Assembly: GCA_021153325.1 (NCBI GenBank)
Contig: JAGKTQ010000006.1
Coordinates: 18,874-82,873, forward strand
Direction: 5' to 3'
DNA: 64,000 bases
Origin: Lachnospiraceae bacterium
GTDB lineage: Bacteria > Bacillota > Clostridia > Lachnospirales > Lachnospiraceae
The position numbers and the translations under genes are program-made. Positions 34,865-43,037 of the stretch are shown piece by piece (position 1 is the first letter of the stretch; each line of letters opens with the position of its first letter). The notes beneath the pieces are model-generated. The model was given only the letters and a program-made list of their open reading frames with translations, did no database searches and was not told the origin of the DNA.

Positions 34865-36199
34865 CTATTTTTCCTCTTTATTAATTCTTTTTGCAGAATA
34901 CAGGAAATAAAATGCAATGATCAAAGCAACAAATATCACGCTTGGAATGATCGCTTCCGGTGAGCCTGAATACAATGCGATAAACAACATTACACAGCCT
35001 ACAAATGCAAGTGGGTAAGTAACTTTACGAAGTGGCATATGCCAGCAAAGGTTTTCCCATTCCTGCGGGAATTTCTTTTTATACAATAAGCTGCTCGTAA
35101 GACAAATTGTCATATTCAGTGCACCTGCAACACTTCCTAAAGTACAAACAGTCAAATAGAAGCTATCCAGCGCACTCATACTGCCTAAAATAACAATGAC
35201 TACTGCAATAAATGCAGAGAATAAAATACCAAACCATGGATTTCCTTTTTTATCTTCTTTTGTAAAAACTGCTGGGAGTGCTTTTTCTTTTGCCATACCT
35301 CTAAGTAATCTGGAAGCACAGAAGATTTCTCCGATCAGACAAGTCACAGCTGCGATCCATGCTCCAAGGTTAATGATAAGACCAGCCCATTTTCCAAATA
35401 CCATAGATGCGGCAAAAGTAAATGGAGATTCCATAGCGCCATACTCTGTATAATTTACCATACCTACCAGTACCACAATTGCAAAAGTATAAATGAATAA
35501 AAAGGTAATAAATGCCCAGAACATTGCCTTCGGGAAGCTCTTAATATCTTTTACTTCATCCCCAGCTGTAAGCAGAGAAAGAGGACCCATGTAAGCATAA
35601 ATTCCCATTCCCATTGCTGCCCAGATTCCTTTCATACCAAAAGGTGCAAATGGTGCATAATTTGCCGGATCTATTTTTCCAGTTACAACACCTGCAATGA
35701 TAAATACGACCATAATTCCTACTAATACAACTACAAGTCCCAGCTGCACTAATCCTGTGATCTCACCACCAAGCAGTGCGATCAAAGTGATCACAGCCAA
35801 AATAAGCAATGTCCATATCGTAGCAGATACTGCTTCATTATTTCCAATCATAAAAAAGGAATTTGTAATACTTCCTGCTGCAATCGCAACAGAACCTAAA
35901 AATATAATATTCATACTGACATAACACAAACCTGTCAACGTACCTACTGCCGGGCTGATAACCCTCTTACTCCAATGATAGATAGAGCCTGCCTCCGGCA
36001 TTCCTACTGCCAATTCACAAACAGCCATACAGATCAACATGATAAGTATGCCACTGATCAGATAAGCTAAGGAAGCTGCAGGACCAGCAGCCTGTGCTGC
36101 CTGTGCTACTAACAAAAATATACCATCACCAACTACTGCACCAACACCTAATGCCCAGATGTGCCAAAAACCTAGTTTTTTTGTCGATTTTTCGTTCAT
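34865..36199 (-). CDS. APC-family amino-acid permease
   Basis: A 444-residue transporter with about 12 membrane segments. The N-terminus KKLGFWHIWALGVGAVVGDGIFLL is the APC substrate-binding first helix. It lies 14 bp downstream of pxpA in the same operon, so it probably imports the substrate of the Pxp/biotin system, such as 5-oxoproline or another amino-acid derivative. A small open frame follows immediately. No regulatory domain is attached. Confidence 0.88.
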   Translation of the reverse strand: MNEKSTKKLGFWHIWALGVGAVVGDGIFLLVAQAAQAAGPAASLAYLISGILIMLICMAVCELAVGMPEAGSIYHWSKRVISPAVGTLTGLCYVSMNIIFLGSVAIAAGSITNSFFMIGNNEAVSATIWTLLILAVITLIALLGGEITGLVQLGLVVVLVGIMVVFIIAGVVTGKIDPANYAPFAPFGMKGIWAAMGMGIYAYMGPLSLLTAGDEVKDIKSFPKAMFWAFITFLFIYTFAIVVLVGMVNYTEYGAMESPFTFAASMVFGKWAGLIINLGAWIAAVTCLIGEIFCASRLLRGMAKEKALPAVFTKEDKKGNPWFGILFSAFIAVVIVILGSMSALDSFYLTVCTLGSVAGALNMTICLTSSLLYKKKFPQEWENLCWHMPLRKVTYPLAFVGCVMLFIALYSGSPEAIIPSVIFVALIIAFYFLYSAKRINKEEK

Positions 36200-36213
36200 A
36201 ATCTTTCCTCCTC

Positions 36214-36969
36214 CTAAAATGTAACAATTTCAATGCCAGCCTCGGTCAGTCCCTTTCTAAGCGCCTGCATGATCTCCAAACTGTTTGGGACATCACTATG
36301 CAAACACAGAACATCCGGATGAATCGGAAATTCTTTTCCGTCCATACTTCTATACTTGTTTTCTACGACCATACGAATGGACTGCTCTACAATTTTCTCC
36401 GGTTTCATCACCTCTTTCTCTCTTGTAATAATCATGTTGCCATCTGTGTCATATTCTAAATCCGGATATCCGACAGCTGCCACTTTTAAGCCTTCTGCTT
36501 CACACATGGAAGCAAGCAGACATTTTTCTTCTATGATGATCTTCATATCTGCTTTGTAATCTTTCACCGCCTGCATAAATACTTTTGCAAAGGATTCATT
36601 TTCTGATACAAGCGTGTCCATAACGCCATGAGGGCAAATATGCGTTAACTCCATTCCTTCATGCCTTACAAAACTATCCAGTGCCCCCAACTGATACATT
36701 AAGTCACAATAAAGCTCCTCTTCACTGACTGCCAACATTCTTCTTCCAAAACCCTGCAGATCATGAAATCCTGGATGTGCGCCAACGGATACTCCACATT
36801 GCTTTGCCATTTGAACCGAATGCCGCATAACGACCGGATCGCCTCCATGAAATCCACACGCCAGATTTACAGACGATAAGTAAGGCATGATCTCATCATC
36901 ATTTCCCAAGCGGTAACTTCCGAAGCCTTCTCCCATATCAGCATTTAGAATGATTTTCTTTTTCTCCAT
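36214..36969 (-). CDS. pxpA: 5-oxoprolinase subunit A (LamB/YcsF family)
   Basis: A 251-residue protein of the YcsF family, the hydrolase-like subunit of the PxpABC ATP-dependent 5-oxoprolinase that opens pyroglutamate to glutamate. Key features are LNADMGEGFGSYRLGNDDEIMPYLSSVNLACGFHGG at the N-terminus, VGAHPGFHDLQGFGRR and LCLHSDVPNSLEI near the C-terminus. The ATG at 36969 (MEKKKIIL) is preferred over the one three codons upstream. It follows pxpC after 27 bp. The family identification is firm; the substrate in this organism is inferred. Confidence 0.9.
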   Translation of the reverse strand: MEKKKIILNADMGEGFGSYRLGNDDEIMPYLSSVNLACGFHGGDPVVMRHSVQMAKQCGVSVGAHPGFHDLQGFGRRMLAVSEEELYCDLMYQLGALDSFVRHEGMELTHICPHGVMDTLVSENESFAKVFMQAVKDYKADMKIIIEEKCLLASMCEAEGLKVAAVGYPDLEYDTDGNMIITREKEVMKPEKIVEQSIRMVVENKYRSMDGKEFPIHPDVLCLHSDVPNSLEIMQALRKGLTEAGIEIVTF

Positions 36970-36996
36970 ATTCCACACACCTTTTCGCTTTATTTT

Positions 36997-37983
36997 TTAC
37001 TCCAGACAAGTTTCTCCTTCAAAAATCGCCATCTGTTCTTTGCGTAATGCAATTGCTTCCCGCTGCGTACAATAACTGAACTTGATCTTATCTCTTCCTG
37101 GGAAAATCTGTCCCATCATCCACTGATCCACATAGATGACTGACAGAGCACAGATCAGACCACCTGATGTTGGACATTCTGCTGGGAACAGGATCAAAGT
37201 ATCACCACTGATATTGACCCCACCCGGTCCCGGATAGCCATGGTCGGTAATATTAGAAGGATGACCACCCGCATTCGCTCTCTCCGGATTCCAAATCGGT
37301 TTCGGACCTTTCAGCCGAAGACCGGAACGATCACAAAACATTTGTGCCTTATATTCTGTACTAAATATTTCCTCCATGCCCTCTTCCGTAATAAAATCTG
37401 GTGCTGCATCCGGTCCCGGTATGGCTCGCATGACCCATGTATCACTAAATTCAGGAATGTATTCTTGTTTTACCTTTTTTCCAATATGTGCTTTATTTTT
37501 TTCCGTTATCGTACCAAGGCAGAGCACATCATCTTTTTTCAGGCTTCTTCCCTGATAGCCGCCAAAATTGCCATAAGTCGCGGTCGCTTTACTGCCCAGA
37601 TATTCTTCTGCTTCCATGCCGCCTGCGATCGCAAGATATTGGCGGAAGCCTTTGGTAGTCGGAGCAATGCGGCCTAATGCAAAAACATCTCCCGGATGCA
37701 CTGCAATTGCCATGTATGGCTCAACCGGAGTATCATTTAAGGTACCTTCTATCGTGGCACCACCATAGGCAATGATGGAGTCTTCTTCAAATTCTATTGC
37801 AAAATTGCCTCCTGCAATCTCCAATCCTGCTTCATTCAGTTCATTTCCAACTACTTTATTTACCAAACGTCCGGTATAGTGGTCCATAAAACCCGAATGT
37901 GCAATTCCGATATCCATATATCCGGCTCTTCCGTTTAAATCTTCCACTAAACTTTGTATTCCAGCTGATAATATCTTTGCCAT
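36997..37983 (-). CDS. pxpC: 5-oxoprolinase subunit C / biotin-dependent carboxyltransferase-like (KipA, AHS2)
   Basis: A 328-residue AHS2/KipA-family protein, homologous to one half of the carboxyltransferase domain of urea carboxylase. Motifs: GIQSLVEDLNGRAGYMDIGIAHSGFMD at the start, MRAIPGPDAAPDFI in the middle and HGYPGPGGVNISGDTLILFPAECPTSGGLICALSVI. It lies 14 bp after pxpB. Because a biotin carboxylase and a biotin carrier are encoded in the same island, this copy may truly act on carboxybiotin, unlike the biotin-free model proposed for classical PxpABC. Confidence 0.9.
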   Translation of the reverse strand: MAKILSAGIQSLVEDLNGRAGYMDIGIAHSGFMDHYTGRLVNKVVGNELNEAGLEIAGGNFAIEFEEDSIIAYGGATIEGTLNDTPVEPYMAIAVHPGDVFALGRIAPTTKGFRQYLAIAGGMEAEEYLGSKATATYGNFGGYQGRSLKKDDVLCLGTITEKNKAHIGKKVKQEYIPEFSDTWVMRAIPGPDAAPDFITEEGMEEIFSTEYKAQMFCDRSGLRLKGPKPIWNPERANAGGHPSNITDHGYPGPGGVNISGDTLILFPAECPTSGGLICALSVIYVDQWMMGQIFPGRDKIKFSYCTQREAIALRKEQMAIFEGETCLE

Positions 37984-37997
37984 ATTCTCCCTCCCAT

Positions 37998-38990
37998 CTA
38001 TACCTGTCTGACTGTCTTTCTTGCCATTTCCTGCTTTTTCTGCAGCTGCTTCATTTCTTCTTCATGTTCCTCATAAAAGGCAAGCCATTCCTGCACGGAG
38101 AAAACACGCTTTGTAGTTTGATATTCCCATTCGCCTTTGGACACTTTTTCGTAAATGTCATCTATTTCCTGTTCACTCACTTCATAGAACTGAATGATGT
38201 CTGTAGGCTTAAAAAGTGCCGGACTTTTTTCAAACTGAGAATGCACTGCTTTTGCCTGAAATATCGGAACGGTTCTTCCGATTAACTGGCAGCCGCCACT
38301 GGATTCCACTCCAAATATTGTAGAACAGTAATCCGCCAGATCTACAGCTCCTTCCGGTGTCCATGTTCTCGCCGGATTATACTTTGGACAAGTGATCGCA
38401 CTGGCAGGATTTAAAGGATAATAGTATGGCAGTCCCGGGAAAAATCCGACCATGGATACTAACCACTCTGTTTCTAAAAATCTCTGCTTTAATTCCTCTA
38501 CTGTAATCCCGTTATATTGTGCGATATATTCCAGATTGCTTCCATCCTTACAATAGAATGCATCTGGATTTACTTCCTTCACATACTTTTCAATGGCTTT
38601 CTTTATCAAAGAATGTTCAAAAGTCAATGGCATATGAAGCACTCTCGTTTCAATGACCTGATCATACACATCTGGCAGTGCCATCTCTATCTGTGTGATT
38701 CTGTCTATTAGATCATCCACCTCAATTTTTAATGGATCGAACACATATAACAGACTTTCTCCTCCCGGTACGGTTTCCGTAAGTCCCGGAATTTTACTTT
38801 CTTTTATTTTGCCATTGATAACGATGACGCGGAGGCTTCGCAATATGATGTCTTTTATCGTCTTATTGGCAGAAGCTTCATTGTTGCCGTAAACGACTTC
38901 TATAAAGCCATCACCCGCCTGCCGAAATACGATTTCCGGGCATCCCTCTCTCAAGGGAATCCGTTTTAAAACTGGATCAAATTTACCCAT
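37998..38990 (-). CDS. pxpB: 5-oxoprolinase subunit B-like (KipI, AHS1), long form
   Basis: A 330-residue AHS1/KipI-family protein, the partner of PxpC. The conserved core is VGFFPGLPYYYPL, CPKYNPARTWTPEGAVDLADYCSTIF and GGCQLIGRTVPIF. It is about 90 residues longer than the usual KipI (about 240), mainly from an N-terminal region and a helical C-terminal extension ending in Lys/Gln-rich sequence. The start at 38990 is fixed by AGGAGG seven bases upstream. A terminator-like hairpin lies directly before the ribosome site. Confidence 0.88.
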   Translation of the reverse strand: MGKFDPVLKRIPLREGCPEIVFRQAGDGFIEVVYGNNEASANKTIKDIILRSLRVIVINGKIKESKIPGLTETVPGGESLLYVFDPLKIEVDDLIDRITQIEMALPDVYDQVIETRVLHMPLTFEHSLIKKAIEKYVKEVNPDAFYCKDGSNLEYIAQYNGITVEELKQRFLETEWLVSMVGFFPGLPYYYPLNPASAITCPKYNPARTWTPEGAVDLADYCSTIFGVESSGGCQLIGRTVPIFQAKAVHSQFEKSPALFKPTDIIQFYEVSEQEIDDIYEKVSKGEWEYQTTKRVFSVQEWLAFYEEHEEEMKQLQKKQEMARKTVRQV

Positions 38991-39011
38991 CCTGTACCCT
39001 CCTAAAAAAAT

Positions 39012-39049
39012 AAATGGCAAGAATATCCCCTTTGACATCCTCGCCATTT
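39012..39049 (-). terminator. Intrinsic terminator/attenuator between the lyase gene and pxpB
   Basis: On the minus strand AAATGGCGAGGAT pairs with ATTCTTGCCATTT (13 bp with two G-U pairs, 12-nt loop) and is followed by ATTTTTTTAGG, whose last bases begin the pxpB ribosome site. It fills most of the 69-bp gap. No separate promoter fits between the hairpin and pxpB, so pxpBCA must depend on read-through, making this a likely attenuator. Confidence 0.75.
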
Positions 39050-39059
39050 AAAAACTTTT

Positions 39060-40238
39060 TTATTTTTTAATTAAATTTAGTGCCTGATCAATATCTGCGA
39101 TTAGATCATCTGCATCTTCAATACCAATAGACAAACGAACCTGTCCATCAAAAATACTAACGGCATGTCTCTGTTCCGGTGTCATATCAAAATGACTCAT
39201 AGAAGGAGAATGCTGAATCAGTGAATCCACATTTCCAAGACTGGTTGCAAGACTGAATACTTTTACATTATTCATGACTGTTCTGACAGCATCAATACCG
39301 CCTTTGATATCTACGCTCATCATACCGCCAAAGCCTTTCATCTGCTTTTTGGCTACTTCATAACCCGGATTATCTGGAAGTCCCGGATAATATACTTTGT
39401 CTACCATTGGATGACTCTCTAAGAATTTTGCTACTTTCATAGCATTTTCACAATGCTTATCCATTCTCACCGCCAATGTTTTCAATCCATTCACAAGCTG
39501 CCATGCCCCAAATGGATCTAATACTGCACCGAAGCACTGTAAGAATGGCATCCGGCATCTGTCAATGATCTCTTTACTACTTGCGATCACACCGGCTGTT
39601 ACATTACCATGTCCGCTAATATATTTTGTAGCACTATGTACAACTACATCTGCACCAAGCTCAACTGCATTTTGCAAGTAAGGAGAAGCAAAAGTACTAT
39701 CCACTACCAATTTAATCTTTTCATATTTTTTAAGCATAGTAGAAATTTCCTGAATATCGGAAATCTTCAAGGTCGGATTGGCAGGTGTTTCTACATATAC
39801 TAATGTAGTGTTTGGTTTAATCGCTTTCTCAATTGCCTCCGTATCTGTTGTGTCAACAATGGAGTATTCCACTCCGAAGGACGGAAGTATTTTTGTAAAT
39901 AATGCAAAAGTACATCCATAAATAACATCTCCGAAAATAATATGGTCGCCCTGCTTAATCAAAGACATGACCGCTGTAGAAATCGCTCCCAGACCAGATG
40001 CTGTTCCAAGTGCATCTTCTGTTTTTTCCAGATAGGCTATTTTTTCTTCAAATTCTCTTACAGACGGATTTCCAAATCTGCTGTAAACAAATCCCTGATC
40101 AATATTCTGATTCAGACGAACTGCCTCATCGAAATCAGGAAGGATAAATGTAGAAGTCTGATAAATTGGTGTAACGTGACTTCCGGTTGTTGGGTCCACA
40201 TATCTTTTTGCATGTATTACATCTGTTGCTATACTCAT
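39060..40238 (-). CDS. Cys/Met-metabolism PLP enzyme, probable methionine gamma-lyase
   Basis: A 392-residue gamma-family PLP enzyme. The cofactor Lys205 lies in SATKYISGHGN. Tyr107-Gly108-Cys109 in DVIYGCTFALF matches the YGCT motif, whose Cys is characteristic of methionine gamma-lyases rather than cystathionine gamma-synthases. The expected reaction is methionine to 2-oxobutyrate, ammonia and methanethiol. It is the first gene of the group leading into pxpBCA, divergent from the PucR-type regulator. Related lyases acting on homocysteine or cysteine cannot be excluded. Confidence 0.85.
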   Translation of the reverse strand: MSIATDVIHAKRYVDPTTGSHVTPIYQTSTFILPDFDEAVRLNQNIDQGFVYSRFGNPSVREFEEKIAYLEKTEDALGTASGLGAISTAVMSLIKQGDHIIFGDVIYGCTFALFTKILPSFGVEYSIVDTTDTEAIEKAIKPNTTLVYVETPANPTLKISDIQEISTMLKKYEKIKLVVDSTFASPYLQNAVELGADVVVHSATKYISGHGNVTAGVIASSKEIIDRCRMPFLQCFGAVLDPFGAWQLVNGLKTLAVRMDKHCENAMKVAKFLESHPMVDKVYYPGLPDNPGYEVAKKQMKGFGGMMSVDIKGGIDAVRTVMNNVKVFSLATSLGNVDSLIQHSPSMSHFDMTPEQRHAVSIFDGQVRLSIGIEDADDLIADIDQALNLIKK

Positions 40239-40336
40239 AGGCTTTTCCTCTTTTCTTTCCTTTTATTAAGACAACGAAAAACTTCTTGTCTACTGCTTAT
40301 TGATATGCTACTATGGTTTTATGTTTCAATTCAACT

Positions 40337-40380
40337 TACACATTGTATGAATTGTCATTTGTTTATACAACATTTTGTAT
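40337..40380. promoter_or_regulatory. Palindromic sites in the divergent lyase/PucR promoter region
   Basis: TACACATTGTA (40337-40347) is a TACA-N3-TGTA palindrome, and ATACAACATTTTGTAT (40365-40380) is an ATACAA/TTGTAT inverted repeat ending one base before the PucR ribosome site. The same TACA-N3-TGTA layout occurs upstream of the biotin-carboxylase operon at 45192-45202. Candidate binding sites for the PucR-type regulator. Confidence 0.45.
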
Positions 40381-40389
40381 GGAGGCTAT

Positions 40390-41979
40390 ATGACAACTTT
40401 AAAAACCATCTTAGAATTACCCTATATGAAAGACATCCAACCATTGTATCCAATATCTAATGCTTCCAAGATCACAGTGAAGAACATTGCCATTTTAGAA
40501 GCTCCTATCGAAAACTTCGTTCGAAAAGGAGAAATCGTAGTATCAACTGCTCTGTCTGTTCGTGACCACGAGGATACTCTTTTTCACTTTATACAAGAAA
40601 TTCAGTCTGCTGGTGCTTCTGCTCTTATCCTTGCATTCCCAGACAACTCCTATGAAATTCTGGAATCCATCAGCACCCACTTTCAGTCGTTGGATTTCCC
40701 TATCCTGTTAGCACCATGGTCTCTCCATTTTGCCGACATTGTAGAAAATACTCTCCGTGAGATCTGGGCGCAAAGTGAAGAAAACCATGTGCATATGGAA
40801 GAATTGCAAAAACAGCTCTTAAACTGTTATCTTCAGGATGGAACTTATTCCGATGCGGCATGTATCATCTCTTCCTTTTTTCAGTGCGATACCATCATTG
40901 CTGATACGAACCTGACTGTCAAAGGCTCTAGTCAGCCTATCTTGCAGCAGGATTTTGCCAATCTCTTATTGAACAAGGAAAATGAGCTGACACGTATTGA
41001 CATTGAAGCGTTTGATAAATCCTTCGGTTATATCATTCTATATTCTTTACCTGATACGATCGACTTACAGAGTCTTCAGGAAAATATATGTGAATACTGT
41101 AATAATGCCATTACCCTCTGGTTCACACGGGAATGGTCTCTCACTTCTATCAAAATGAAGTCTCAGGAAGATTTTGTATGGAAAATTGCCCATCACGAGT
41201 ATGACGATACGAATGAACTAATGTCCCGCGCCAAAGCTATGCATTTTCAAACCGATTGCCATTATGTCTGTATCGTAGGAAGCCCTGTTCTGGAAAAAGA
41301 TCTGCGTGCAGGACACACGGAACTTTCTTTTCAGGCAAAAGCACAGCTTCAATCCTCTACCACGATTCTTCAGGAGCAGATCATTCATATGACGCATTCT
41401 ATGGGATTATCCGTCATGACTACTTACCAAAATCAATATTTGATCATTTATCTGCAAAGAGATACCGACGAAGACAATTACACCTTTGTGAAACACTATC
41501 TCGACAGCTTGGAATCGCATCTTCACACCTCCCTGCCAAACCTTGCTTTCTTATGGGGATTTGACAGTCAGAAGAGTGGCTTTGATATGCTGCACAAAAG
41601 CTTTTCTAACGCAAAAGAAGCCTTAAAACTCTGTAAGGAATTAAAACCATCGGATTATCGATGCTGCTATCAATTTTCTTTGATCAAAAAAATTGATTCT
41701 ATTTTGTGCAGTAACAAGGAAATCATGAAAACGGTCCATTCCATCTTAAGACCGATCATCGAATACGACCGTGCAAAAAATTCTGATCTGCTGTTAACTT
41801 TGGAATACTATTGTGAAAATAATTACAACGTAAGCGAAACTGCCAGAGCGCAACATCTGCACCGTCAATCCTTACTATACAGACTAGAAAAGATAGAGAA
41901 CTTATGTAATCTCTCCTTAAAGAACCATGAACACCTGTATCTTCTTGATACTTGCGTTCAGTTATACCGGAATTTCTAA
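40390..41979 (+). CDS. PucR-family transcriptional regulator
   Basis: A 529-residue regulator with an N-terminal PucR ligand-responsive domain (TTLKTILELPYMKDIQPLYP..., about 1-125), a central region, and a C-terminal PucR-type helix-turn-helix (about 475-525, LEYYCENNYNVSETARAQHLHRQSLLYRLEKIE). PucR-type proteins usually activate purine or amino-acid catabolism. A GGAGG four bases before ATG 40390 decides the start. It is the only plus-strand gene of the island and lies between the two minus-strand groups, so it probably controls both. Confidence 0.9.
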   Translation: MTTLKTILELPYMKDIQPLYPISNASKITVKNIAILEAPIENFVRKGEIVVSTALSVRDHEDTLFHFIQEIQSAGASALILAFPDNSYEILESISTHFQSLDFPILLAPWSLHFADIVENTLREIWAQSEENHVHMEELQKQLLNCYLQDGTYSDAACIISSFFQCDTIIADTNLTVKGSSQPILQQDFANLLLNKENELTRIDIEAFDKSFGYIILYSLPDTIDLQSLQENICEYCNNAITLWFTREWSLTSIKMKSQEDFVWKIAHHEYDDTNELMSRAKAMHFQTDCHYVCIVGSPVLEKDLRAGHTELSFQAKAQLQSSTTILQEQIIHMTHSMGLSVMTTYQNQYLIIYLQRDTDEDNYTFVKHYLDSLESHLHTSLPNLAFLWGFDSQKSGFDMLHKSFSNAKEALKLCKELKPSDYRCCYQFSLIKKIDSILCSNKEIMKTVHSILRPIIEYDRAKNSDLLLTLEYYCENNYNVSETARAQHLHRQSLLYRLEKIENLCNLSLKNHEHLYLLDTCVQLYRNF

Positions 41980-41983
41980 AATA

Positions 41984-42790
41984 CTATATATAGCCTTCGA
42001 TTCCTCGAAGGCTGATTTCTCCGGCATAGACATGACATATGCCCTTATCTGGCGCTTGTGCGATCAAACTCCCATCTTTTTCTATTCCAAGAGTCCGCAC
42101 TTTCCGCTTTTTGCTTCCATAGCATAACAGAACTTCCTTATCCTTATGAATAAGAACCTGGTTGATTTCTGTTTCATATCCTAAAAGGCTATGCTCCCTA
42201 GCATAATCTTCATAAATAGATTCCAACTGAAACAAAATAGCAGCCAATAACCGCTCTCTGTCAAAGGTGCGCTTTTCCTCAATATATAAGGAACTCGCTT
42301 TTACCTTTAACTCCTCAGGCATGGCTTGTTGATTTACATTCATTCCAAAGCCGATGACTGCCAAAGTGCAATCCTTCTGCTTTTGCGTTTCTGCTAAAAT
42401 CCCACATACCTTTTTCCCATTGAGCAATATATCATTTGGCCATTTAATGCTTACCCTGCCACTTACACAGGTTTGAAGCACCCGTACGATCGCGAGTGCC
42501 GCAGCAAGTGACATCCCTGTCATTTCTTTTTCACTCATGTCAGGGTATAGAAGAACAGAACTATAAATATTACTGTCTGCTTCGGATAGCCATGTTCTGC
42601 CATGACTCCCTTTCCCTTGCCTTTGGGCATCTGCTATGACAAGAGTTCCTTCCGGTTCTTTCCTTCTTCCACATTCCATTGCTGTTTCATTCGTAGAAGA
42701 AACCATATCATAGCAGTGCAGATTTCTGCCAAGCCATTTCGTACGCAGACTTTCCCTGATCGTACCTTCATGCAAACCTTGCTCTTCCAT
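41984..42790 (-). CDS. birA: Biotin--protein ligase, without DNA-binding domain
   Basis: Attaches biotin to the acceptor Lys of biotin carrier proteins via biotinyl-AMP. The 268-residue protein has the ligase motif AQRQGKGSHGRTWLS (in place of GRGRxGR), IKWPNDILLNGKKVCGILAE and GFGMNVN, and a C-terminal SH3-like cap. The N-terminal helix-turn-helix of bifunctional BirA is missing, so it is not itself a repressor. It is the third gene of the biotin-carboxylase operon, 9 bp after the carrier gene, and presumably biotinylates that carrier. Confidence 0.93.
   Translation of the reverse strand: MEEQGLHEGTIRESLRTKWLGRNLHCYDMVSSTNETAMECGRRKEPEGTLVIADAQRQGKGSHGRTWLSEADSNIYSSVLLYPDMSEKEMTGMSLAAALAIVRVLQTCVSGRVSIKWPNDILLNGKKVCGILAETQKQKDCTLAVIGFGMNVNQQAMPEELKVKASSLYIEEKRTFDRERLLAAILFQLESIYEDYAREHSLLGYETEINQVLIHKDKEVLLCYGSKKRKVRTLGIEKDGSLIAQAPDKGICHVYAGEISLRGIEGYI
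41992..42013. terminator. Palindrome shared by the 3' ends of the PucR gene and birA
   Basis: AGCCTTCGA / TCGAAGGCT with a 4-nt loop, overlapping the last codons of birA and 12 bp after the convergent regulator gene. T-tracts are weak on both strands, so efficiency as a bidirectional terminator is uncertain. Confidence 0.45.
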
Positions 42791-42799
42791 CCTTTTTTC

Positions 42800-43024
42800 C
42801 TACTCTTCACAAGTTAAAATGATCATCGGAGAATCCACTTCCAGCTCATCCCACTCTGCTACTAAGATTTCTTTTACAGTACCACTTTTTTCAGACACAC
42901 AGCTAAACTCTGTTTTCATGCAGTTAATAACTGCAAGCTCCTGTCCTTCTTCTACTTTCTGACCTTCCTCTACTACGACTCTTGCTACCAATCCTGGCAT
43001 GGTTGCTTTTAATGTGTATTCCAT
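42800..43024 (-). CDS. Minimal biotin carboxyl carrier protein
   Basis: A 74-residue protein that is essentially only a biotinyl domain: MEYTLKATMPGLVARVVVEEGQKVEEGQEL, then the acceptor site INCMKTEF with Lys37, then GTVKEILVAEWDELEVDSPMI. The usual A-M-K-M motif is changed to C-M-K-T, keeping Met-Lys. It lacks the N-terminal extension of AccB, so it more resembles carriers of catabolic carboxylases. It lies 13 bp after the biotin-carboxylase fusion gene. Confidence 0.9.
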   Translation of the reverse strand: MEYTLKATMPGLVARVVVEEGQKVEEGQELAVINCMKTEFSCVSEKSGTVKEILVAEWDELEVDSPMIILTCEE

Positions 43025-43037
43025 ATTTTTCTCCTCC

